From the NCBI RefSeq assembly GCF_900101615.1, contig NZ_FMZX01000010.1, positions 1 to 64,000 on the forward strand: a stretch of DNA of 64,000 nucleotides, written 5' to 3'. Positions 29,706 to 39,216 of the stretch are shown one piece after another; the stretch's first letter is position 1; each line of letters opens with the position of its first letter. The translations under genes were made by a program, and so were the position numbers. The notes beneath the pieces are model-generated. The model ran no database searches. It was not told the origin of the DNA and was given only the letters and a program-made list of their open reading frames with translations. Source of the stretch: Belnapia rosea (GTDB taxonomy: Bacteria > Pseudomonadota > Alphaproteobacteria > Acetobacterales > Acetobacteraceae).

Positions 29706-29977
29706 CGCCGCGGTGCCGTCCAGCGCCCGAGCAGGAAGCCGAACAGCATCATGCCGCCGAGCAACGCCACCACCTCGCCGAACAGCGCATGCGCCAGGGG
29801 CAGGCCGATCAGCACGGCGAAGACCAGCACGCCGACCCAGAGCCAGCGGCGCCAGCCGGCAAAGGGGGAATCCGGCGCCGCCGGCCGCGCGGCGCGGGCC
29901 GCGGGCGCCCGGCTTGCCGCCCGCCCGGCCGGGCGGGGCGCGCGGGGCTTCGAGGTGGGCCGTGCAGTGCCACTCAT
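29702..29977 (-). CDS. small protein with basic N-terminus and two membrane helices
   Basis: 91 residues: an Ala/Arg/Pro-rich cytoplasmic stretch (about 1-45), then hydrophobic WLWVGVLVFAVLIGLPLAHAL and VVALLGGMMLFGFLLGRW. No recognised family. It overlaps the ribokinase start by 4 bp and lies 40 bp downstream of thyX on the same strand. The low-complexity half has the same base bias as its neighbours, so it looks like a real, fast-evolving gene. Confidence 0.6.
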   Translation of the reverse strand: MSGTARPTSKPRAPRPAGRAASRAPAARAARPAAPDSPFAGWRRWLWVGVLVFAVLIGLPLAHALFGEVVALLGGMMLFGFLLGRWTAPRR

Positions 29978-30017
29978 CCGGCCAGGAACTCCAGCAGGGT
30001 GGAAGCGCCGTCCGGGC

Positions 30018-30959
30018 TCATGCCACGGGACGGCCGAGCGTCTCCATCAACTCGCGCCATTCCCGCTTGGAGAGGCCGCTGCCCGGCTGCTCCACCGCCT
30101 CGCCCGCCAGCAGCCGCCGTACCACGCCGAGCATGCCGGCCGAGAACGTCGCCGCCCCCATGCGGTAATCGACGAAGGCCTCGTGGCAGGCCGGCACCCA
30201 GGCCTTCACCATCTCCAGCATGGCGTCGGCATAGACGCGGATCTCGTACTGCGCATGCGTATCCGACCGCAGCGCGAGGAAGTGGAACAGGTTGTGGAGG
30301 TTGGTCTTCCAGTACCACTGGGTATAGGTGTTGAGCGTCAGGTTCATCCGCGCCAACTCGCGCGCCAGGCCCTGCCGGCCGGGGTCGAGCGGCGTGCCGT
30401 CGGCATCCTCGTTCAGCATCCAGGCATAGTGGTCATAGGTCTGCATGGCGTCGCCACGCAGCAGGTCGAGCACCCGCGCCGCTTCCTCGCCCGCCAGCAC
30501 CTCGCCACGCCCCTGGCGGTTGGCGGTGGACTGCGCGGCCAGCTGCTCCGGCGCCGGGATGTAGAACTCCCGGTCGAGGATCGAATAGCGCGCCGAATAT
30601 TCGTTCACATTGGCAGTGCGGTGGCGGATCCACTGGCGCGCGATGAAGATCGGCAGCTTCACGTGGAACTTGATCTCGCACATTTCGAAGGGGGTCGAGT
30701 GGCGGTGCCGCATCAGGTAGCGGATCAGGCCCCGATCCTCGTTCGCCGCGCGGGTGCCACGGCCATAGGAGACGCGGGCGGCCTGCACCACCGCCGCGTC
30801 GTCGCCCATATAGTCGATCACCCGGACGAAGCCGTGATCCAGCACCGGGACGGCCTGGTAGAGCAGCGCCTCCAGCCCCGGCGCGACGGGGCGCCGGGTG
30901 CGCCCCTCGGCGGCGCGGGCCGCCTCGATTTCCTGTTGCTGGTCCGTGGTGAGCGGCAT
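30018..30959 (-). CDS. thyX: FAD-dependent thymidylate synthase
   Basis: A 313-residue ThyX that methylates dUMP to dTMP using methylene-tetrahydrofolate and FADH2. The signature [14 protein letters not shown] spans residues 112-125, followed by the substrate-binding region around [29 protein letters not shown]. The length is at the long end for the family. I chose ATG 30959 with AAGGGAAC upstream; the frame extends to 31067 without similarity. No thyA is seen in the window. Confidence 0.96.
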   Translation of the reverse strand: MPLTTDQQQEIEAARAAEGRTRRPVAPGLEALLYQAVPVLDHGFVRVIDYMGDDAAVVQAARVSYGRGTRAANEDRGLIRYLMRHRHSTPFEMCEIKFHVKLPIFIARQWIRHRTANVNEYSARYSILDREFYIPAPEQLAAQSTANRQGRGEVLAGEEAARVLDLLRGDAMQTYDHYAWMLNEDADGTPLDPGRQGLARELARMNLTLNTYTQWYWKTNLHNLFHFLALRSDTHAQYEIRVYADAMLEMVKAWVPACHEAFVDYRMGAATFSAGMLGVVRRLLAGEAVEQPGSGLSKREWRELMETLGRPVA

Positions 30960-31119
30960 TGGGGTTCCCTTGATCGGCCCTGGATGTAGCGCAGCCCCGG
31001 ATGCCGCGCCACGATCGCGCCGCGCCGGCGGCGGAGTGTGGCCCGGGCGCATCGCCCGGCCGCTCACTACGAGATGAGGCGTGGCGCCTCTCGAATTCCG
31101 CGCCCGGACCGCGTATCTC

Positions 31120-31395
31120 TATCGTGCTGCCTCGGCAGCTATGGTGATAAACACGGTCTGGAATAATCGTTGCGGACCCGGGGGCAGTGCCCGGCGCCTC
31201 CACCATCACGGGGGGGCGAAACAGGCTCGACGCGCGTGGTAAAGAGACCGCTTTTGCCCGGCATGGTTCCGCCGTCATCGGGCCGATTCTAAGTGCGAAC
31301 GATAACAGCCGTGAGGCTGTCGCACTCGCTGCCTAGGAATAGGTAAGCGCGGCTCGGGGGGCGCCGGGCAACAGAAGCCCCCCACTACCCTCCTG
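31120..31395 (+). ncRNA. ssrA: two-piece (permuted) transfer-messenger RNA
   Basis: The acceptor piece comes first. It has T arm CCGGG-GGCAGTG-CCCGG and 3' strand CGCCTCC, then discriminator A and CCA (ending 31205). After a short spacer the coding piece begins with GGGGGCG (31212-31218), which pairs with that strand to make the 7-bp acceptor stem (one G-U). AAACAGGCTCGACG follows. The tag frame GCG...TAG at 31295-31336 encodes ANDNSREAVALAA, close to the alphaproteobacterial tag. A G-rich/C-rich helix with GGGCAACAGAAGCCCC lies near the 3' end. Outer ends are estimates. It rescues stalled ribosomes and tags products for ClpXP; sspB is next. Confidence 0.93.
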
Positions 31396-31478
31396 CTCTC
31401 CACTTTCTATGTGTCGATCTTATACTCCCACTTCCGTGATTGGAAAAAATCGCATTATATAGAGGTGGAGTTCGATGC

Positions 31479-31964
31479 ATGAGCGATTCGTCAGCCCGTC
31501 CTGAAAGCCTCCTTCCCTACGCCCAATGGACGGAGGAGGCGCTACGCGTCGTCGTGCAGGATGCGCTGGCGCATACCGCCAAGCACGGCCTGCCTGGCGA
31601 GCACCATTTCTACCTGACCTTTCGCACCGACTATCCGGGCGTCTCGATCCCGGGGCATCTCCGCGCCCGCTACCCGCAGGAGATGACGATCGTCCTGCAG
31701 CACAAATTCTGGGACCTGATGGTCGACCGCGACGCCGGCACCTTCTCGGTCGGCCTCTCCTTCGGTGGGGTCCCGGCAATGCTGACAGTGCCCTTCCGCG
31801 CGCTCACCGCCTTCGCCGACCCTTCGGTCCGCTTTGGCCTCCGGTTCCAGGCCGCCTCGACCGGGGAGGAGACGGCGCCGGAGTCCGAAATGCCGGAGGC
31901 CGCCGCCGGGCCAAGCCAGGTCGTCAGCCTCGACAGCTTCCGCCGCCGTCCGGCGCGCGACTGA
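31479..31964 (+). CDS. sspB: SspB-family ClpXP adaptor for ssrA-tagged proteins
   Basis: 161 residues of the alphaproteobacterial SspB type. The folded N-terminal domain (LPYAQWTEEALRVVVQDAL, GEHHFYLTFRTDYPGVSIPGHLRARYPQEMTIVLQHKFWDL, FSVGLSFGGVPAMLTVPF) binds the ssrA tag. An acidic flexible linker leads to the C-terminal motif VVSLDSFRRRP that docks on ClpX. ATG 31479 has GAGGTGGAG upstream, and an AT-rich TATATA (31456-31461) may be its -10. It follows ssrA directly, so tag and adaptor are neighbours. Confidence 0.93.
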   Translation: MSDSSARPESLLPYAQWTEEALRVVVQDALAHTAKHGLPGEHHFYLTFRTDYPGVSIPGHLRARYPQEMTIVLQHKFWDLMVDRDAGTFSVGLSFGGVPAMLTVPFRALTAFADPSVRFGLRFQAASTGEETAPESEMPEAAAGPSQVVSLDSFRRRPARD

Positions 31965-32075
31965 GGCCGGGCGGCACGGCGGCTGGTTGGCTTGGCCCCG
32001 CCGCTGGGCTAAGCCGGGCTGAAACATGCGCCGCCGGTGCCAGAGCCGCGGCGCCCCCCCTCGCGGAGATCGCCC

Positions 32076-33849
<1,774 letters not shown>

Positions 33850-33852
<3 letters not shown>

Positions 33853-34101
33853 CTGGAGCTCCGCCCGAATTGCGAATGCTGCGGGCGGGACCTGCCGCCC
33901 GAGAGCCGGGAGGCGCTGATCTGCTCCTTCGAATGCACCTGGTGCCGGGACTGCGCCGGGAACCGGCTGCCCGGCGGCCTCTGCCCGAATTGCGGCGGTG
34001 AGCTTGTGGCGCGGCCGGTCCGGCCCGCAGACAGGCTCGCGCGCTTCCCGGCCTCCACGGCACGCAAGCGTTCCTCCCTCCCCGCCTGCGCCGGAGCCTG
34101 A
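33850..34101 (+). CDS. DUF1272 small zinc-ribbon protein
   Basis: An 83-residue protein with the Cys pattern of DUF1272: LRPNCECCGRDLPP, ALICSFECTWCRDC, LCPNCGGELVARPVRP. These probably hold zinc. The C-terminal 30 residues are basic and unstructured. Its ATG overlaps the duplicated fumarase tail, which brings GGAG 4 bp upstream; before the duplication the fumarase stop would have overlapped this start. RidA and VOC genes follow closely, so it belongs to a fumarase-DUF1272-RidA-VOC transcript. Confidence 0.85.
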
Positions 34102-34105
34102 CCGC

Positions 34106-34501
34106 ATGGCCCGCATCCACATCTCCTCCGGCTCCCGCTTCGAGGAGGAGATCGGCTACTCCCGCGCCGTGGTCGATGGCGACCTCGTCTGGGTCTCCGG
34201 CACCACCGGCTACGATTACGCGGCGATGACCATCGTCGACGACGTGGCCGTGCAGGCCGACCAAGCCTTCCGCAACATCGCGGCCGCCCTTGCCGAGGCC
34301 GGCGCCAGCCTCGACGACGTGGTCCGCGTGCTCTTCATCGTCCCCCGACGGGAGGATTGGGAGCCCTGCTGGCCCGTGGTGAAGCGCCATCTCGGCAAGG
34401 CCCGCCCGACCTCCACCCTGATCCATGCCGGCCTTCAGACCGATGCGATGCGCATCGAGATCGAGGTCACTGCCCGCCTGCCAGGAAAGGGATCCACCTG
34501 A
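34106..34501 (+). CDS. RidA/YjgF-family protein
   Basis: 131 residues with the RidA fold: SRAVVDGDLVWVSGTTGYDY, AVQADQAFRNIAAALAEAGASLDDVVRVLFIV, and C-terminal IEIEVTARLPG. Members hydrolyse reactive enamines/imines made by PLP enzymes. The conserved Arg that contacts the substrate carboxylate in classic RidA (in the KARP-type context) is seen here as LGKARPTSTLI, so imine deaminase activity is plausible. It starts 4 bp after the DUF1272 stop and overlaps the next gene (TGATG). Confidence 0.88.
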   Translation: MARIHISSGSRFEEEIGYSRAVVDGDLVWVSGTTGYDYAAMTIVDDVAVQADQAFRNIAAALAEAGASLDDVVRVLFIVPRREDWEPCWPVVKRHLGKARPTSTLIHAGLQTDAMRIEIEVTARLPGKGST

Positions 34502-34899
34502 TGCGTTTCGCGGTCGACCGGCTGGACCACCTCGTCATCAATTGCCGCGATGTGGAGGTCATGGCCTCCTGGTACCAGCGCGTCCTCGGCATGGAGCGGG
34601 AGGATTTCGGCTCCCCGTCCCGCATCGCACTCAAATTCGGCGGGCAGAAGATCAACCTCCGCCCTGTCGAGGTCCCGCAAGAGGAATGGCTGGCCGCCGC
34701 GCATTGCGTGCCCGGCACCCAGGATCTCTGCTTCATCGTGGCCGTGGCGCCGGCGGAGATCGTCGGCCAGTTCCATGCCTGCGGCGTGACCATTGAGCTT
34801 GGCCCGGTCACCCGGACCGGGGCACTCGGCGCCATGGGCTCGGTCTATTGCCGGGATCCCGAGGGCAATCTGATCGAGGTATCGTCTTACTCCGCCTGA
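34501..34899 (+). CDS. VOC-family (glyoxalase-like) protein
   Basis: 132 residues forming the paired beta-alpha-beta-beta-beta modules of the vicinal oxygen chelate superfamily. RLDHLVINCRDVEVMASWYQRVLGM opens the domain and YCRDPEGNLIEVSSY closes it, giving His and Glu metal ligands. It resembles the small YaeR/virulence-protein-like group. Its ATG overlaps the RidA stop by one base, so the two are translationally coupled. Substrate unknown. Confidence 0.88.
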   Translation: MRFAVDRLDHLVINCRDVEVMASWYQRVLGMEREDFGSPSRIALKFGGQKINLRPVEVPQEEWLAAAHCVPGTQDLCFIVAVAPAEIVGQFHACGVTIELGPVTRTGALGAMGSVYCRDPEGNLIEVSSYSA

Positions 34900-34997
34900 G
34901 ACGCGGTAAAATCGATACGATTTCGACTTGTGTCGTGTAGCATGGGGCCGACGCCGCGAGGATTTTCGCCCGGCGCCGAGACACCCTGAGCGTTCGC

Positions 34998-35786
34998 ATG
35001 CAAATCGACATCATCCCACAGGTTCCGGCCGCGATCGCGCCGGACCGTTTCCTGGCGCTGAGCCGTGAGTTACAGGCGGTATCGGATCGCCTCGGAGGTG
35101 CCGTGTTCCTGGGCCCTCAGGTCGGGCCGGTCGGCGCCATCTGCTTTTGCGGCGTGAACGAACGCTTCCGCAGCATGTCCCTCCTGCGCGACATGCCGAT
35201 CCCCTGCGCCGTGGTGCAGGACCCGGTCAGGCCCTGGTTCACCGGGTCGTCCGTTTGTCCGGAATTGCCCGACCTGCTGCGCCGATTGCAGGCGCATATG
35301 CCGCAGGTGCAGCGCTGGCTGGTCTTTGGGCAGTCGAGCGGCGGCTATGCGGCCCTGCATGCCTCGCGTCTCCTGCCGGACAGCCTTGCCATCGCCTTTT
35401 CGCCCCAAACCTTCGATGACCGGGTGATGCGGGGTCGGATCGGCCACCCGCCCGGCATCCGCAAGAGCTACGTCCAGGAGCCGATTGCCGACCTGGCTGC
35501 GGTCTTTGCCGAAAGACCTTCGCAGAACCCGGCCTTCGTCATTTCCTCGATCAACGAGACGGAAAATCCGGTCGAGGACTTCGTGTGGCTGGACCATATG
35601 CACTGGGCGCGGATCGCGCATTTCCCAAGCGTCCGGATCTTCCTGCTGGAGACGCAGAATCACTCACTGCTCTACCGCAAGGGGGGGTTCTTCGCCTCGG
35701 TCCTGGCAGACCTGGTCAAACATGATAATTTTGGCATCGAATTCGCCTCGGGGTGGCTGTCAGACCGGTTGTACCGGCGGGGCTGA
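34998..35786 (+). CDS. alpha/beta-hydrolase-like protein of unknown function
   Basis: 262 residues without signal peptide. GQSSGGYAALHAS is a nucleophile-elbow motif (GxSxGG), and DHMHWARIA or NHSLLYRKGG near the C-terminus could give the catalytic His. This suggests a serine esterase-like fold related to proteins found in polysaccharide loci, but I cannot assign a family. Base composition is visibly less GC-rich than its neighbours, and it is set off by 98 bp upstream and 135 bp downstream, hinting at later acquisition. Confidence 0.65.
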   Translation: MQIDIIPQVPAAIAPDRFLALSRELQAVSDRLGGAVFLGPQVGPVGAICFCGVNERFRSMSLLRDMPIPCAVVQDPVRPWFTGSSVCPELPDLLRRLQAHMPQVQRWLVFGQSSGGYAALHASRLLPDSLAIAFSPQTFDDRVMRGRIGHPPGIRKSYVQEPIADLAAVFAERPSQNPAFVISSINETENPVEDFVWLDHMHWARIAHFPSVRIFLLETQNHSLLYRKGGFFASVLADLVKHDNFGIEFASGWLSDRLYRRG

Positions 35787-35921
35787 GGCCGTCATGGTGG
35801 AACGACTCGGCTGGCTCACGCGGATGTGGGATGCTTTGCCGCGGTTTCGGGCCTGCCGGCAGGGCTGTAGGACGTTGGCGCAGCCGTAGAGCACGCCTGC
35901 CTCTGCGAAGGAGCCGCCAGC

Positions 35922-37328
35922 ATGGCCGATACCCGCACCGAGACCGACAGCCTCGGCACCATCGACATCCCCGCCGACCGCTACTGGGGTCCGCAGACCG
36001 AGCGCGCGCGTCGCCTGTTCCGCATCGGGACGGAGCATTTCACCCCGGCGCTGATCCGCGCCGTCGGCCTGCATAAGTCGGCCTGTGCCGAGGCGAATGA
36101 GCGCCTGGGCGAACTGCCACCCGACCTTGCCGGCCCGATCAGGCAGGCGGCGCAGGAGATCATCGACGGCCAGCGCGATGCCGACTTTCCCTTGCCCATC
36201 TGGCAGACGGGGTCGGGCACGCAGACCAACATGAATGCCAATGAGGTCATCTCGAACCGCGCCAACGAGATGCTCGGCCAGCCGCTCGGCAGCCGGAAGC
36301 CGGTTCATCCGAATGACCACGTCAACCGCGGCCAGTCCTCGAACGACAACTTCCCGACTATGATGCATATCGCGGCGGCGGAGACGGTTGAGGGGCGGCT
36401 GATGCCGGCGCTCGGCCGGCTGCATGCGGCGCTCGGCCAGCGCGCGGCGGAATGGGCCGACATCATCAAGGTCGGCCGCACCCATATGATGGATGCGGTG
36501 CCGGTGACGCTCGGCCAGGAATTCGGCGCCTGGGCCCGCCAGGTGGAGCTGGGGCAGGAGCGCCTGCGCGCCACCCTGCCGCGCCTGCTGATGCTGCCCC
36601 AGGGCGGCACCGCGGTCGGCACCGGCCTCAACCGGCACCGCGACTTCGACCGCGTCTTCTGCGAGATCGTCGCCGAGCGCACCGGCCTCGCCTTCGTCCC
36701 CAACCCCAACAAGTTCGAGGGCATGGGCGCGCATGATGCCCTCGTGGAGTTGCAGGGGGCGATGAACGTCATCGCCGTCTCGCTCAACAAGCTCGGCAAC
36801 GACATCCGCCTGCTCGGCAGCGGCCCGCGCTCCGGCCTGTCGGAGCTGGTGGTGCCGGCGGATGGCCTCTCCTCCTCGATCATGCCGGGCAAGACCAACC
36901 CGACCCAGGCGGAGGCGCTGACGATGGTCTGCGCCCAGGTGATGGGCAACACCACCACGGTCACCATGGCCGGGGCGCAGAGCTTCCTCGAGCTCAACGT
37001 CTTCAAGCCGGTGATCATCCATTGCGTGCTGCAATCGGCGACGCTGCTGGCCGATGCCGCCGAGAGCTTCGCCGAGCACATGGTCCTGAAGCTGGAGCCG
37101 GCGCGGGAGCGGATCGCCGAGAACCTGGCCAAGTCGCTGATGCTGGTGACGGCGCTGAACCCGCGGATCGGCTACGACAAGGCGGTCGCCATCGGCAAGC
37201 TGGCTCTGCGCGAGAACCTGACGCTGAAGGACGCCGCGCAGAAGCTCGGCCATGTCAGTCCGGAGGACTTCGACCGCTGGGTCCGGCCGGAGGACATGGT
37301 CACCCCCGGCGCGACGCTGGATGGGTGA
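35922..37328 (+). CDS. fumC: class II fumarate hydratase
   Basis: A 468-residue oxygen-stable, cofactor-free fumarase. The superfamily signature GSSIMPGKTNPTQ appears here as SSSIMPGKTNPTQAE. TGSGTQTNMNANEVISNRA and KVGRTHMMDAVPVTLGQEFGAW supply active-site residues. GAAGGAG precedes the ATG. With the class I enzyme 2 kb upstream the cell has two unrelated fumarases, a pairing usually tied to iron or oxidative stress. Its stop overlaps the start of a small RHH gene. Confidence 0.97.
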   Translation: MADTRTETDSLGTIDIPADRYWGPQTERARRLFRIGTEHFTPALIRAVGLHKSACAEANERLGELPPDLAGPIRQAAQEIIDGQRDADFPLPIWQTGSGTQTNMNANEVISNRANEMLGQPLGSRKPVHPNDHVNRGQSSNDNFPTMMHIAAAETVEGRLMPALGRLHAALGQRAAEWADIIKVGRTHMMDAVPVTLGQEFGAWARQVELGQERLRATLPRLLMLPQGGTAVGTGLNRHRDFDRVFCEIVAERTGLAFVPNPNKFEGMGAHDALVELQGAMNVIAVSLNKLGNDIRLLGSGPRSGLSELVVPADGLSSSIMPGKTNPTQAEALTMVCAQVMGNTTTVTMAGAQSFLELNVFKPVIIHCVLQSATLLADAAESFAEHMVLKLEPARERIAENLAKSLMLVTALNPRIGYDKAVAIGKLALRENLTLKDAAQKLGHVSPEDFDRWVRPEDMVTPGATLDG

Positions 37329-37539
37329 CAGCCATCTGCGCAAGCGCAGCTTCCAGCTCGCCGGCCACCGCACCTCGGTGGCCCTCGAGCCGGAATTCTG
37401 GGCGGTGCTGGAGGCCACGGCCAGCCGCCGTGGCCGCAGCCTGGCCGGGCTGGTGACGGAGATCGACACCGCCCGCGCCGGGACGGACCGGCCGCTTGCC
37501 AGCGCGCTCCGGGTCTTCGCGCTGGCGGAGAAGGATTAG
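37321..37539 (+). CDS. ribbon-helix-helix domain protein
   Basis: 72 residues matching the RHH_4-type domain found downstream of fumC in many alphaproteobacteria: KRSFQLAGHRTSVALEPEFWAVLEATASRRGRSLAGLVTEID. Such proteins bind DNA as dimers through the N-terminal strand. Its ATG overlaps the fumC stop (ATGGGTGA), so it is translationally coupled. A role in regulating fumC or the operon is possible but not shown. Confidence 0.85.
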   Translation: MGDSHLRKRSFQLAGHRTSVALEPEFWAVLEATASRRGRSLAGLVTEIDTARAGTDRPLASALRVFALAEKD

Positions 37540-37601
37540 AGCGGCGGTTCCCGCTCGGCGAGCGCCTCCGGTCCTGTGGCTTTATCGAACCGGGGAGTGC
37601 T

Positions 37602-37934
37602 CTAACGCGTCCGCGCCGGCGCCGAGACGCCGCCACCATGCCCGCCACCGCCGCCGAGCGTCGCCGCCAGCACCCCGGCAGCGATGGCGAGCGGCAGGCT
37701 AACGAGAAGAGAGGTGGCGCTGCTCTCCGGCGGACGGGTTGCCGTCAGCATGCGGTCGCTGACCACGCGGCGTGGCCGCTGGACCGGCAATGCGGGCGCT
37801 GGTTGGGCGGCACCCCGCGCCGGGACGACGACGCTGGCCTCCGCCGGCACCACAACCGCGCGCTGCTGCGCCACGGCCGGCCCGGCGAATCCCAGCCCCA
37901 GCATCGACCACATGAGGATCGGGCGAGTTTTCAT
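37602..37934 (-). CDS. small exported/membrane protein of unknown function
   Basis: 110 residues. The signal peptide is MKTRPILMWSMLGLGFAGPAVAQ, followed by a Val/Pro/Ala-rich stretch. A C-terminal hydrophobic segment (SLLVSLPLAIAAGVLAATLGGGGG) comes before a Gly/His tail. No family recognised. ATG 37934 is chosen for the signal peptide. It is probably a single-pass envelope protein. It lies 40 bp downstream of the acyl-CoA dehydrogenase gene, convergent with the RHH gene. Confidence 0.65.
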   Translation of the reverse strand: MKTRPILMWSMLGLGFAGPAVAQQRAVVVPAEASVVVPARGAAQPAPALPVQRPRRVVSDRMLTATRPPESSATSLLVSLPLAIAAGVLAATLGGGGGHGGGVSAPARTR

Positions 37935-37974
37935 TGCTGATTTGTATCTAAAAGCCGCGCCTGCCGGCAAGCAC

Positions 37975-39129
37975 CTATCGCCGCCCAAGCATCGAACGGG
38001 CAATGATCAGCCGCATCACCTCGTTCGTCCCCTCGAGGATGCGATGGACGCGGAGGTCACGGACGATCTTCTCGATCCCGTATTCCGCCAGATAGCCATA
38101 GCCGCCGAGCAGCTGCAGCGCGTCATCCGCCACCTTGTGGCAGGTATCGGTGACGAAGCGCTTGGCCATGGCGCAGAAGGCCGAGGCGTCCGGTGCCTTG
38201 GCATCCAGCTTGGCACAGGCCCGCCAGAGCAGGGTGCGGCTGGCTTCCAGCTCCGTTCGCATATCGGCCAGACGGAACTGGGTATTCTGGAAATCGGCGA
38301 TCGCCTTGCCGAAGGCCTGGCGCTCCTGGACATAGGCCAGGGCCTTGTCGAGCGCCGCTTGCGCCCCGCCCAGCGAGCAGGCGGCGATGTTCAGCCGCCC
38401 GCCATCCAGCCCTGCCATGGCAAAGCGGAAGCCCTGCCCTTCCTCGCCCAACAGCGCCGAGACCGGCACTCGCGCCCCATCGAAGATCAGCTGGCGGGTG
38501 GGCTGGGCATTCCAGCCCATCTTCTTCTCGTTGGCGCCGAAGGAGAGGCCGGGCGTGTCCTTCGGGATCAGCAGGGCGGAGACGCCGCCCGGCCCCTCGC
38601 CGCCGGTTCGCACCATGGTCAGATACAGGTCGGAGGCCCCGGCGCCGGAGATGAACTGCTTGCTGCCGTCGAGGATGTAGTGGTCGCCCTCGCGCCGTGC
38701 CCGCGTCCTGAGCGCGGCGGCGTCGGAGCCGGAGCCCGGCTCGGTCAGCGCATAGCTGGCGACCAGGCGCATCGGGATCAGCTCCGGCAGCCAGCGCTCC
38801 CGCTGGGCATCGTTGCCGAACCGGTCGATCATCCAGGCAACCATGTTGTGGATGGAAAGATAGGCCGAGACGGTCGGGCAGCCCATCGACAGCGCCTCGA
38901 ACACCACCGCCGCGTCGAGCCGCGTCAGCCCCGCCCCGCCGCTCTCCTCCCGCACATAGAGCGCCGCCATGCCGAGGCTGGCGGCGGCGCGCATCTCCTC
39001 CACCGGGAAATGCCGCGCCTGGTCCCATTCCAGGGCGCGCGGGGCGAGGGTGTCCATGGCGAAGCCGAGCGCCGTCTCGCGCAGTTCCTGCGTCGCCTCC
39101 GGCAACTCGAAGGCCTGGTCGAGCGGCAT
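37975..39129 (-). CDS. acyl-CoA dehydrogenase (short/branched-chain type)
   Basis: A 384-residue FAD enzyme. Signatures YALTEPGSGSDAAALRTRA and QLLGGYGYLAEYGIEKIVRDLRVHRILEGTNEVMRLI are classic; the catalytic Glu is in the latter region. The sequence resembles isobutyryl-CoA dehydrogenases, consistent with valine or other branched-chain acid breakdown. I chose ATG 39129 with GGAGGA upstream. It follows the indolepyruvate oxidoreductase gene by 87 bp on the same strand, suggesting joint catabolism of amino-acid-derived acyl-CoAs. Confidence 0.93.
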   Translation of the reverse strand: MPLDQAFELPEATQELRETALGFAMDTLAPRALEWDQARHFPVEEMRAAASLGMAALYVREESGGAGLTRLDAAVVFEALSMGCPTVSAYLSIHNMVAWMIDRFGNDAQRERWLPELIPMRLVASYALTEPGSGSDAAALRTRARREGDHYILDGSKQFISGAGASDLYLTMVRTGGEGPGGVSALLIPKDTPGLSFGANEKKMGWNAQPTRQLIFDGARVPVSALLGEEGQGFRFAMAGLDGGRLNIAACSLGGAQAALDKALAYVQERQAFGKAIADFQNTQFRLADMRTELEASRTLLWRACAKLDAKAPDASAFCAMAKRFVTDTCHKVADDALQLLGGYGYLAEYGIEKIVRDLRVHRILEGTNEVMRLIIARSMLGRR

Positions 39130-39216
39130 GGGTTCCTCCAAAGCGTTCAGTACCAGTCTGGGAGAGATTGCCATGCCGCCCACCCGCCTGGGGAGGCGGC
39201 ATGGCAACCCAGGCCC

